Assembly: GCA_025024175.1 (NCBI GenBank)
Contig: QCXZ01000064.1
Coordinates: 17,236,001-17,300,000 of the forward strand
Source: Rhyzopertha dominica
Taxonomy: Eukaryota; Arthropoda; Insecta; Coleoptera; Bostrichidae
Reading direction: 5' to 3'
DNA length: 64,000 nucleotides
A program made the position numbers and the translations under genes. Each line of letters opens with the position of its first letter. Position 1 is the first letter of the stretch. Below, piece by piece: positions 45,891 through 54,586 of the stretch. A model generated the notes under the pieces. It was not told the DNA's origin, did not search any database, and saw nothing but the letters and a program-made list of their open reading frames with translations.

Positions 45891-46162
45891 CAGGCATCCA
45901 TAGACGTAGCAGCCACTCCGCCCCCCCCCCAAACTTCTCGATAGCCCCTCTAAAAATATTTCTCAAGGTTTAAATATAATAATTTATTTATGCGCATTAA
46001 CTTTAAATTTTTATGAAATACGGTAAAACTGTCATCGCCAAAGCTGCCTCAACTGAGAAAGTCAGCTTCAATATTTAATGTTTTATTACCTATCGTAAAT
46101 AAATATTATTATTTCTTAAGCCTCCCCTAAACTATTGTGTTGGCTACGCCTATGCAGGCATC
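45891..46162. mobile_element. 256-bp MITE with 8-bp target duplication (hAT-like)
   Basis: The element at 45899-46154 begins CATAGACGTAGC and ends GGCTACGCCTATG (reverse complement CATAGGCGTAGCC). It is flanked on both sides by CAGGCATC (45891-45898 and 46155-46162), a perfect 8-bp duplication. Left of centre is a C homopolymer and right of centre CCTCCCC-rich sequence. Duplication length and CA-starting ends suggest hAT, but the superfamily is not certain. Confidence 0.88.
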
Positions 46163-46443
46163 TCAACAAGATTATTCCAAAGTTCGGTGCTAAGCATGGC
46201 CACCTTTAACAAGGCCGCGGCCGCATCAATTTGGCAACAGCCATCGTAAGGCCGAACCCGTTCAAATTGAATTCATTGATACAACATGACGTACTTCTTG
46301 CACTAGTGATATTCCTCAAATTCTGCGTGTCTTGAAGCCATTTTCCTTCCCTAACCTAACTCGCTAAATAGTTGTGGACACATTAAATAGTTCGGCATAT
46401 CTAAAGACTCCAATGTTGCAACTAAATTCTGAATGGCATCTGA
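46163..46443. other. no gene recognised
   Basis: A short spacer, with a GC-rich patch at 46205-46260 (GGCCGCGGCCGC). Confidence 0.4.
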
Positions 46444-47340
46444 AAAAAACCGCTGCAAATTGAATCAATACTTCCACATCCAACTGTCAAAATGACATTT
46501 ACGTTTTTATTTCTTGTACTATACGATTAGTAATCACGTTTTGAACAATTTTTTCTCTCTACACGTTTTTTAAAAGACAAACAGTCCTCGTGATATTAGC
46601 AAAAATATTAAATGTTGAAATCGGTTTTTCCAAATAACTCGAAAATTATTAACTTAACAAAAAAAAATTACAATAGTGCTTTCTGATCAGAAATTTGATT
46701 TTCAATATAATACCAAAATTTAAAAAAATCGTACGAGCGGGATCCAAAATAGGTTTTTTGGAAATATATCGAAAATGTCAAAATTTTGAATAAATTTTCT
46801 TAGACACATTTTGTGAGAAATTTTATTCCCTATCTGCTGGTAATTTTATTTTTTGAATATATTAAATATATTCGGAGATATTTAGGAAAAGCCGTTTTCT
46901 TTAAGTGACGCTTTTTTGCTAATATCTTCTAAACAGTTTGCTGCATAGAAAATTTATAAAAACGAATAATACTCGCAGATATACTACTAATCACATACTA
47001 AAACGAGAAAAAAATACAAAAATAAAAATTTGCAAAATGGGTAGTTACCCCTCAATTTCGCCCCCTTCCCGATACCCTACTTACCCCACAAGCAATAGGT
47101 CGCTTTGGGTAGTTGAGATTTATACGTTTGCCAAATTTCAAGTTCATATATTAAGTCTTAAGTTATCGTGTCACAAACAATACCACAGACACACAGACAC
47201 CGACAAGAATTTTTTTGCTCAGCTCAAATTTTGTTTTTTTTTGCGTTTTAGACCATTTTAAAGCAAATGAGCAAATACAAATTTTTGAAAATTTTTTTCG
47301 CGATACAATACTTTCCATCCGTTGGATGTGGACGTAATTA
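46444..47340 (+). repeat. dispersed repeat family, copy 3 (longest)
   Basis: The most complete copy. It starts AAAACCGCTGCAAATTGAAT and ends CCGTTGGATGTGGACG. The near-end motifs ACTTCCACATCCAAC (left) and CGTCCACATCCAACGG (right, reverse complement) form an inverted repeat. Internal marks are GTACTATACGATTAGTAATC, ATATTAAATATATTCGGAGA and CCTACTTACCCCACA. A 107-codon ORF (46938-47261) is not conserved intact in the other copies, so it is not counted as a gene. Confidence 0.9.
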
Positions 47341-47410
47341 GTAGAACCTGCAAAATCATTGGTCTTTATGTATGGTAAAGTGTTGACTTCATGTATTGGT
47401 GATGTCACTA

Positions 47411-48215
47411 TTAAATTACGCCTTCCAAATCTATTTTTCTAAATTTCGATGATTTATCCAAAGACTTATTGGCAATTAACAAACCGTTTGGCGTAAAACA
47501 TTTTCTTAAACGACAAATGTTTTCTTCATCGATTAAACCTAATAATTTTGTAGTAGTAGTGAACTGATTAATGAAATTAAACCAATCTAAAATTTCTCCA
47601 GTAAAAGTAGGTAAATCTTTTTCGATGGTTTGTCTAGCTAAAACCATTTTCATATCATTTGTGTTGAATGTGTCTCTTCTTTGCATGATAGCTGCACTTC
47701 CACTTCTCTCTATAAATTCACTAACTTTGGATGTCGAAGAGTGTTTTTGCGGTAATCCTAATTCAATCTTGTCTTGATAACTTGATATATGGTCTTCTAT
47801 ACATCTATTTAATTTAAAGTCAGTTCTGTTACAATTATTTGCTTCTTTAGTTCCAAAATTTTATCAGATATTATTATTCTCTAATAATTTTTATTCTGTA
47901 ATTAAAAATTTTGCAATTTGTTCATTGGCTTTTATTTCATCAACTAATATTTAGCGACCTATTGTAGTGCTTATACATTGCTTAGATAAATAGCACTTAC
48001 CCTTTACCTGTGACATCCCTAACACCGTCTGGCTCTCTGGTTGATGATACTGCCTTGTCCTTTTCAGATCACTCTTTCCAGTTACTCCAGAGGCATCCTC
48101 TCTCCGACTCCTAACCCTGGATGACGTGTTGCAACTGGCTGCAGAACTTGATATCAAGGATTCCTCGAATTTCTTGGTGTTACCTTCGTTCTGCTCGATT
48201 TTGCTTCTCCATACT
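47411..48215 (-). pseudogene. BEL/Pao gag fragment (DUF1759 region), decayed
   Basis: On the minus strand an ORF (47411-47686) reads MVLARQTIEKDLPTFTGEIL, then DWFNFINQF and DEENICRLRKCF. This is the DUF1759 part of BEL Gag (RxTIxRDLPxFxGxPxxWPxF, then DxENLxRLQxCL). Upstream, through frameshifts, the reading continues with CIEDHISSYQDKIELGLPQ and SEFIERSGSAAIMQRRD, and near 48200 with WRSKIEQNEGN. The C-terminal zinc fingers are missing. The sequence differs strongly from the Gag of the intact BEL element that starts 200 bp to the right on the other strand. Confidence 0.8.
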
Positions 48216-48424
48216 TCGTTATTTTAAAGGTTCAAGGACCAACATAATGTATAATACAAACCTTTCAGTGATGCTATAAACCTTCAAGCTGAAGTTCTAG
48301 CACTGTATACTCTATTAATGCTCTAAAATTGTACAGTTAAAGAACATTCGAACATTGAAATTGCTATGAACAACATTCTGTCATCAAAAAAATAACAACT
48401 TTGTACTAACATTATTTTAACTAG

Positions 48425-48731
48425 TGTTCAGTTTCCTTTATTGCTTTGTTTAAATTGTACTAGTAATATTTTAAATGTTTCGTTGGTACCCCTGAAATGT
48501 GCCCCCTCCATGTAAAAAACACTATAAATATGTGCGCGTACGCTAAAGATGAGCGATTTTTCAGCGATTGTGACGATTCGACTTTAGACTTGAACAGTGT
48601 TCAGAATACTCTTGATTTCTTGTGTGAACCTGTGAACACCAGTTGTAAAAAACCTAATTAATACAGTCCATTTAACAACCTAAACGAAGAATTATTCGAC
48701 AAAACCAAATACTCAGAGAAGATACCCAACA
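48425..48731 (+). repeat. 5' LTR of BEL/Pao element
   Basis: 307 bp. It starts TGTTCAGTTTCC and ends GATACCCAACA, matching 54275-54581 base for base by eye. It contains the TATA-like TATAAATA at 48523-48530. No canonical AATAAA was seen. Confidence 0.98.
48523..48530 (+). promoter_or_regulatory. probable TATA box in 5' LTR
   Basis: TATAAATA, about 100 bp into the LTR and the only TATA match in it. Transcription would start shortly downstream, by analogy with other BEL elements. Confidence 0.5.
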
Positions 48732-48733
48732 TA

Positions 48734-48750
48734 TGGTCCTTCGGGCCGGA
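48734..48750 (+). promoter_or_regulatory. primer binding site, tRNA-Tyr
   Basis: TGGTCCTTCGGGCCGGA starts 2 nt after the LTR. It is complementary to the 3' end of eukaryotic tRNA-Tyr (TCCGGCTCGAAGGACCA) at 16 of 17 positions. The one difference is G for A, which still pairs with U as a wobble. Confidence 0.8.
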
Positions 48751-49093
48751 TAACCGGAAACACGGAACAACTACCACGTGGCCGAACAAGGCCTAACAAC
48801 TACAAACTACAAGGAATACGGGCGATTCTAGGGTTTACAAACAAGAAAACAACAAAAACCGAAATTGCACCTACGGCCAAACGGAGGTACGATTTCAAAC
48901 CAGCCGACAGCACGTGGCCGGCAAAAGCACTTGGGATTGGCGTAACAACCGGCGATCCACCGACGGCTTGACCTTGACGGGGAAGCACAAAACCGACGAA
49001 CTGACAAACACGCGGTACTGGCACGCAGTAAGTACTTCAAACAAATTTATTACACAGATCGTTTAGGTACCTACTGGGTGATAAACTAAAATA
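48751..49093 (+). other. BEL untranslated leader
   Basis: About 340 nt between primer site and Gag-Pol start, more GC-rich than the ORF, with no upstream ORF of note on the plus strand. Packaging signals would be expected here; none can be named from sequence. Confidence 0.6.
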
Positions 49094-52000
49094 ATGACTC
49101 AAACACGCGTAGAAGAACTTAATCTCAAACGGGAAATTTTGAAAGGGCAATTAAACCGATTTTGTAATTATGTTTCGCAATTTAACACTGAATCAAACCT
49201 AAACGAGTTAGTTTCGAGACTAGAAACGGTTGATCCATTGTTAAACACATTTAATGAAATTCAAACTGAAATTGATATATTAACTAAAACTCCTGAAAAT
49301 CAGGAGCGAGATCAATTTGAAAATAACTATTTTCACATAATTGGAAAAGCCAAACAGTTAATTGCTGATGGTCAACCAATAAAAACTGATATCAGTTCNC
49401 CAGCTACAAGTATTGCAAATAATGATGGTACGATAGAAACTTTAGAAACTACCGGTACAGTCAAACTACCACCCATAAGCCTACCAGAATTTAAAGGAGC
49501 ATATATTGATTGGTTAGCATTTCAAGATGTTTACACTTCTTTAGTGCACAATGCAAATATAAGTAACGTACAGAAATTTGTATATTTAAAATCATGTTTA
49601 AAGGGAGATGCTGCCCAATTAATACAATCCCTAGAAATGACGAATGCAAACTACAGTATTGCATGGGGTATGCTAAAAGAAAGATATAACAATAAAAAGC
49701 TCATTGTACACAATCATATTAAATTGATTTTTGAGTTACCTACTGTAAAAGACGAGTCATGTTTTCATTTGAGACATTTAGTAGACAACTTTAATAAAAA
49801 CATAAGAGCGCTAAGCAGCTTGGGACAACCAACATCTGAATGGGACGCGCTTCTGAATTATATATTAACATCCAAATTGGATACTAATTCAAAAAAGGAA
49901 TGGGAGCGAGTTGCCAGTGAAAAAGATGTTACAACTGTTACAGACCTAACTGAATTCTTGGCAAAACGGTGTCAGTACTTAGAAAACATTGAAAACAAGG
50001 ACAAATCACAAAAACAATACGCAAAACAAAAGACTTTATCGCATGTTACAACCACAAACAAGATTACATGTTCATTTTGCAAAGGCAACCATTTTAACTA
50101 TGAATGTGACAAAATTCTTAAAATGAAAAGTTCTGAATTATATGCAGAGGTAAAAAGAAACAAATTATGCCTAAATTGTTTACGTCCTAACCACTCACAG
50201 GCTGATTGCAAAACGAATGGTTGTCAGCATTGTGGCAGAAAACATCACTCCTTACTACATATATTTAAGGAACAAGCAATTAATGAGTGCAAGCAAAATA
50301 CAGATTCACCTAATCAAAATCGTCAGATAAATGAATTGAGTACCCAAAGCATAAGTATGCACTGCTTGTCTTCAAACGTTACAACAGTATTTTTAGCTAC
50401 GGCTGAAATAAAAATTCTTGATGTAAATGGCCAAATTCATAATTGTCGTGCGTTGTTAGACAGTGCTTCACAGAGTAACTTTATAACAGAAACATTGGTG
50501 AACAAATTAAATCTACATACACGTGAAATTAATGTACCCGTTGCTGGTGTTAACAATGCATTTTCCAAAGTAACAAAGTTAGTGGATGCAACAGTTACTT
50601 CAAAAAATAACTCATACAAAATAAAAGACACATTCTTGGTGGTGAATAAAATTACTGACAATTTACCCCAGTTACCTATCGACTTACCTGAAATAAATAT
50701 ACCTCAAAATATAAAATTAGCTGACGAAGACTTTTACATCTCACGACCAGTAGACATATTACTGGGAGTTGACACGTTTTTCAATATTTTGTGTGTTGGG
50801 CAAATCAAATTGGGAAAAAAGATGCCTATACTTCAAAAAACAAAACTTGGTTGGATACTTTCAGGAACTATGATTTTTCCAAATAGTTTACCTCTACAAA
50901 ATAATGTACTTTGTAACTTAACAATAACTAACAACGATTTGTCAAAACAGTTGGAAAAATTTTGGACAATTGAAGATTGTAATTATAAAATTACTATGTC
51001 ACTCGAAGACTCAAATTGTGAGAAACATTTCATAAAATATCATGTACGTGAACCCAACGGCAGATTTAAAGTATCTCTACCCAAAAAAACTGAACTAACT
51101 GACTTGGGTGACACGCAGGAAATTGCTATAAAAAGATTTGTTAATTTAGAAAAAAGATTTAAAACTGACTCAATACTAAAGGAACAATATGACACTTTTA
51201 TGAAGGAATATGAATTATTAGGTCACATGACTGAAATAGACACCAATAGTTTTGACAATTTTGCATGCTATTTACCTCACCATGGTGTCATAAAACCCGA
51301 CAGCTCAACTACTAAATTACGTGTGGTTTTTGATGCCTCGGCAAAATCTACATCAGGTATATCGCTTAACAATGTATTATTGAAAGGCCCCGTAATACAA
51401 CCCGAACTTTTTGCTATCATTTTAAATTTCAGAATGCATAATGTAGTATTTACTGCAGATATAGAAAAGATGTACCGGCAGGTCAATGTTTTCGAACAAG
51501 ACAGGCATTTACAGCGTATAGTATGGAGATATGATGCCACACAAGAATTGAAACATTACATTTTAAATACGGTTACTTATGGAACTACTTCAGCTTCATT
51601 TCTTGCAATTAGATGTTTAAATCAGACGGCACTAGATTACATGCACAAGTATCCAGAAGCAAGTAATCTTATACTAAACTCATTTTATGTAGATGACCTA
51701 CTGACTGGTTCAGAAACAGTAGAACAAGCTATAATTTTGAAAAACCAAATTGTTGAAATATTATCTAGTGGATGTTTTTCATTACGGAAGTTTTGTTCAA
51801 ACAAATTGGAAGTAATAGAAGACTGTCCAGACTTACACTTAGAACGACATAACATTTCTGATGACAAGACACAAAAAACGTTAGGTTTGTACTGGCAGCC
51901 AAACACTGACGAGTTGGCATACTCAGCAAATTTTGAAATTCACAATAATGTAACAAAACGACACATATTGGCCACTATTGCTAAAATCTTTGACCCGTTA

Positions 52001-54238
52001 GGCATGATTTCACCACTAATCACTGTTGCAAAACTTATCATGCAACAACTTTGGCAAGAAAAGATTGGATGGGATGAATCCATCTCATTAGAAACTTACA
52101 CCATTTGGATGAACTTTTGTAACCAAATCAGACACATAAATAATTTAACAATACCGCGACATGTAGTTGCATGTGATTATATCGAACTGGCTCTACATGG
52201 ATTTTGTGACGCTAGTGAGCGAGCTTACTCAGCTGTTATTTACTTAGTTACTACTAATTTACAAGGTAATAAAACCTCCAGATTACTATGTTCTAAATCT
52301 AAAATTTCTCCCATTAATAAAATTTCGATACCACGTCTTGAACTAAATGGTGCAGTTTTACTTGCAAACCTTGCCAAAAAAGTTGAAGATTCGTTGCAAA
52401 GGAAAATTGATAAAAAACATTTTTGGTGCGACTCAACAATTACTTTACATTGGATTGCAAAGGATCCAAATACTTGGACCACTTACGTAGCTAACAGAGT
52501 TATGCAAATTTTAGAACTGACTGATCGTAGAGAATGGCAACATGTACCATCAAAATTAAACCCTGCTGATATTGTTTCACGCGGCACGTATGCAACCACC
52601 CTAGCAAAGTCTGATTTATGGTGGTATGGTCCTGAATTTTTGAAAATGGATTCTGATCGTTGGCCTAAATCTCAACATATCATAACTGATATACCCGAAA
52701 AAAGAAAACATACTGAATTGTCATTTTTGGCACAAACATATCAAGATCAAGACATTTTCAAAAGGTACTCAAATTTTAGAAAACTGGTACATGTATGGGC
52801 TTACGTATTACGCTTCATTAACAATATTAGATCAAAAACACCTTGTCGTGATCCATTATTATCTACAGATGAGTTAAAATTTTCAACATTTACACTTATA
52901 AAAATGGTACAACATACCCACTTTAAACATGAGCTAACTTACTTATCAAAAAATGGTACTGTAGCAAAGAACAGCAAACTATTACAATTAAACCCGTTTC
53001 TTGACCCCAATGGTTTAATCAGGGTTGGAGGAAGAATTCAGCATTCCAACTTACCATTTGAAAGTAAACACCCAATCGTTTTACCACCATATCATGAGTT
53101 TACCCAACTTTTGATAGCTTCAGAACATAATAGACTATTACATGCAGGAACTCAAGCAGTTTTAACATCTCTGAGAAAGAATTACTGGATAATTCATGGC
53201 AAAAATGCCATAAAAAGAGTTACATACCACTGCATAACATGTTATAGAATGAAACCAGACAAAAGAGTTCCCATAATGGGAGACTTACCTCAATCACGAT
53301 TAATGATACAAAGACCCTTTTTGGTGGTTGGTTGTGACTTTGCTGGACCCATTTTAATAAAAGACGGTACTACTCGTACTAACAAAAGGCTAGTCAAAAC
53401 TTACCTTTGTATCTTTGTATGTTTTTCCACTCATGCTATCCATCTCGAATTGGCTGGTGATTTAAGTACTGCCTCTTTTCTGAATGCATTAAAGAGATTT
53501 GTAGCCCGAAGGGGAATTTGCAATAAAATTTACAGTGATAATGGTAAAAACTTTGTAGGAGCAAATAATGAATTAAAGGGTATTATAAATTCTTTAAAAC
53601 AATCTTTGACCTCTAAAAATGACATATCAACTTACCTGTTAGATAATAACATTACATGGAAATTTATTCCTCCGCATGCNCCTAATTTTGGTGGTTTATG
53701 GGAGGCAGCCGTTAAATCTACTAAGTACCACTTAATAAGAATCGTAAAGAATGCTCATTTAACTTTCGAACACCTTTATACCGTGGTATGCCAGATTGAA
53801 GCTATATTAAATTCAAGACCACTTACATCTTTATCTAGCGATCCAAACGATCTTTTAGTGTTGACTCCAAGCCATTTTCTTATTGGTGATCTACTCACTG
53901 CTGTGCCACAGCATGACTTGACTGACTTACCAATAAATAGACTTAACTTATACGAAAGACTACAGCATATGGCTCAGCATTTCTGGAAAAGGTGGTCCCA
54001 AGAGTACCTGACCTCTCTCCAGGCAAGAAGCAAGTGGCAACACAAAGCTGAGGATATCTTCAGGCTTGGCACAATGGTGCTACTCCGAGAAGACAACCTA
54101 CCTCCTCAACAGTGGATGGTGGGACGAATAGTCGAGCTACACCCCGGAAAGGACCACACTGTTCGTGTAGTGAGTGTGAAAACGAAAACCGGAGTTTTTA
54201 AACGCAGTGTTAACAAACTCAGCGTCCTTCCTATATGA
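49094..54238 (+). CDS. BEL/Pao Gag-Pol polyprotein, 1714 aa
   Basis: One frame encodes capsid, protease, reverse transcriptase, RNase H and integrase for copying element RNA into DNA in cytoplasmic particles and inserting it. Order: N-terminal coiled-coil-like region (1-100); DUF1759 Gag core (about 125-290, LPEFKGAYIDWLAF); three Cys/His clusters at 326-338, 359-372 and 377-389; aspartic protease with DSASQ at 456-460, the BEL variant of DSG/DTG; RT with Asp789 (TADIEKMYRQ) and YVDD at 865-868; RNase H with Asp1039, Glu1083 and Asp1113; integrase with zinc-binding H1350 and C1380/C1383 and catalytic Asp1415, Asp1482, Glu1537; C-terminal DUF5641 domain (about 1615-1714). All catalytic residues are present. 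The start is the first ATG after the leader. Two ambiguous bases (49399, 53680) fall at third positions of TCN and GCN codons, so Ser102 and Ala1529 are determined. Confidence 0.97.
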   Translation: MTQTRVEELNLKREILKGQLNRFCNYVSQFNTESNLNELVSRLETVDPLLNTFNEIQTEIDILTKTPENQERDQFENNYFHIIGKAKQLIADGQPIKTDISXPATSIANNDGTIETLETTGTVKLPPISLPEFKGAYIDWLAFQDVYTSLVHNANISNVQKFVYLKSCLKGDAAQLIQSLEMTNANYSIAWGMLKERYNNKKLIVHNHIKLIFELPTVKDESCFHLRHLVDNFNKNIRALSSLGQPTSEWDALLNYILTSKLDTNSKKEWERVASEKDVTTVTDLTEFLAKRCQYLENIENKDKSQKQYAKQKTLSHVTTTNKITCSFCKGNHFNYECDKILKMKSSELYAEVKRNKLCLNCLRPNHSQADCKTNGCQHCGRKHHSLLHIFKEQAINECKQNTDSPNQNRQINELSTQSISMHCLSSNVTTVFLATAEIKILDVNGQIHNCRALLDSASQSNFITETLVNKLNLHTREINVPVAGVNNAFSKVTKLVDATVTSKNNSYKIKDTFLVVNKITDNLPQLPIDLPEINIPQNIKLADEDFYISRPVDILLGVDTFFNILCVGQIKLGKKMPILQKTKLGWILSGTMIFPNSLPLQNNVLCNLTITNNDLSKQLEKFWTIEDCNYKITMSLEDSNCEKHFIKYHVREPNGRFKVSLPKKTELTDLGDTQEIAIKRFVNLEKRFKTDSILKEQYDTFMKEYELLGHMTEIDTNSFDNFACYLPHHGVIKPDSSTTKLRVVFDASAKSTSGISLNNVLLKGPVIQPELFAIILNFRMHNVVFTADIEKMYRQVNVFEQDRHLQRIVWRYDATQELKHYILNTVTYGTTSASFLAIRCLNQTALDYMHKYPEASNLILNSFYVDDLLTGSETVEQAIILKNQIVEILSSGCFSLRKFCSNKLEVIEDCPDLHLERHNISDDKTQKTLGLYWQPNTDELAYSANFEIHNNVTKRHILATIAKIFDPLGMISPLITVAKLIMQQLWQEKIGWDESISLETYTIWMNFCNQIRHINNLTIPRHVVACDYIELALHGFCDASERAYSAVIYLVTTNLQGNKTSRLLCSKSKISPINKISIPRLELNGAVLLANLAKKVEDSLQRKIDKKHFWCDSTITLHWIAKDPNTWTTYVANRVMQILELTDRREWQHVPSKLNPADIVSRGTYATTLAKSDLWWYGPEFLKMDSDRWPKSQHIITDIPEKRKHTELSFLAQTYQDQDIFKRYSNFRKLVHVWAYVLRFINNIRSKTPCRDPLLSTDELKFSTFTLIKMVQHTHFKHELTYLSKNGTVAKNSKLLQLNPFLDPNGLIRVGGRIQHSNLPFESKHPIVLPPYHEFTQLLIASEHNRLLHAGTQAVLTSLRKNYWIIHGKNAIKRVTYHCITCYRMKPDKRVPIMGDLPQSRLMIQRPFLVVGCDFAGPILIKDGTTRTNKRLVKTYLCIFVCFSTHAIHLELAGDLSTASFLNALKRFVARRGICNKIYSDNGKNFVGANNELKGIINSLKQSLTSKNDISTYLLDNNITWKFIPPHXPNFGGLWEAAVKSTKYHLIRIVKNAHLTFEHLYTVVCQIEAILNSRPLTSLSSDPNDLLVLTPSHFLIGDLLTAVPQHDLTDLPINRLNLYERLQHMAQHFWKRWSQEYLTSLQARSKWQHKAEDIFRLGTMVLLREDNLPPQQWMVGRIVELHPGKDHTVRVVSVKTKTGVFKRSVNKLSVLPI

Positions 54239-54259
54239 GGCTTTGAAAGAGTATCTTTC

Positions 54260-54270
54260 AAGGGGGGCGG
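54260..54270 (+). promoter_or_regulatory. polypurine tract of BEL/Pao element
   Basis: AAGGGGGGCGG, four bases before the 3' LTR. It is the expected primer for plus-strand DNA synthesis, with one C interrupting. Confidence 0.8.
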
Positions 54271-54274
54271 TATA

Positions 54275-54581
54275 TGTTCAGTTTCCTTTATTGCTTTGTT
54301 TAAATTGTACTAGTAATATTTTAAATGTTTCGTTGGTACCCCTGAAATGTGCCCCCTCCATGTAAAAAACACTATAAATATGTGCGCGTACGCTAAAGAT
54401 GAGCGATTTTTCAGCGATTGTGACGATTCGACTTTAGACTTGAACAGTGTTCAGAATACTCTTGATTTCTTGTGTGAACCTGTGAACACCAGTTGTAAAA
54501 AACCTAATTAATACAGTCCATTTAACAACCTAAACGAAGAATTATTCGACAAAACCAAATACTCAGAGAAGATACCCAACA
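54275..54581 (+). repeat. 3' LTR of BEL/Pao element
   Basis: 307 bp, matching the 5' LTR along its full length. It is followed by the second ACTAG. Confidence 0.98.
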
Positions 54582-54586
54582 ACTAG

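Larger units (their letters stand above)
48420..54586 (+). mobile_element. complete, apparently intact BEL/Pao LTR retrotransposon
   Basis: The element runs 48425-54581 with ACTAG directly outside both ends (48420-48424 and 54582-54586), the 5-bp target duplication usual for BEL/Pao. It has two 307-bp LTRs in which I found no difference, a primer site, one uninterrupted 1714-codon Gag-Pol ORF, a polypurine tract and no env-like ORF. Identical LTRs and an open ORF mean a very recent insertion that may still be able to move. Whether it is transcribed is unknown. Confidence 0.98.

Noticed and set aside
50437..52482. Minus-strand ORFs inside the BEL coding region
   Set aside because: Shadows of the intact Gag-Pol frame.
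47411..54238. The BEL gag pseudogene and the intact BEL element as one rearranged unit
   Set aside because: They are on opposite strands, the Gag sequences differ strongly, and the intact element has its own perfect target duplication.
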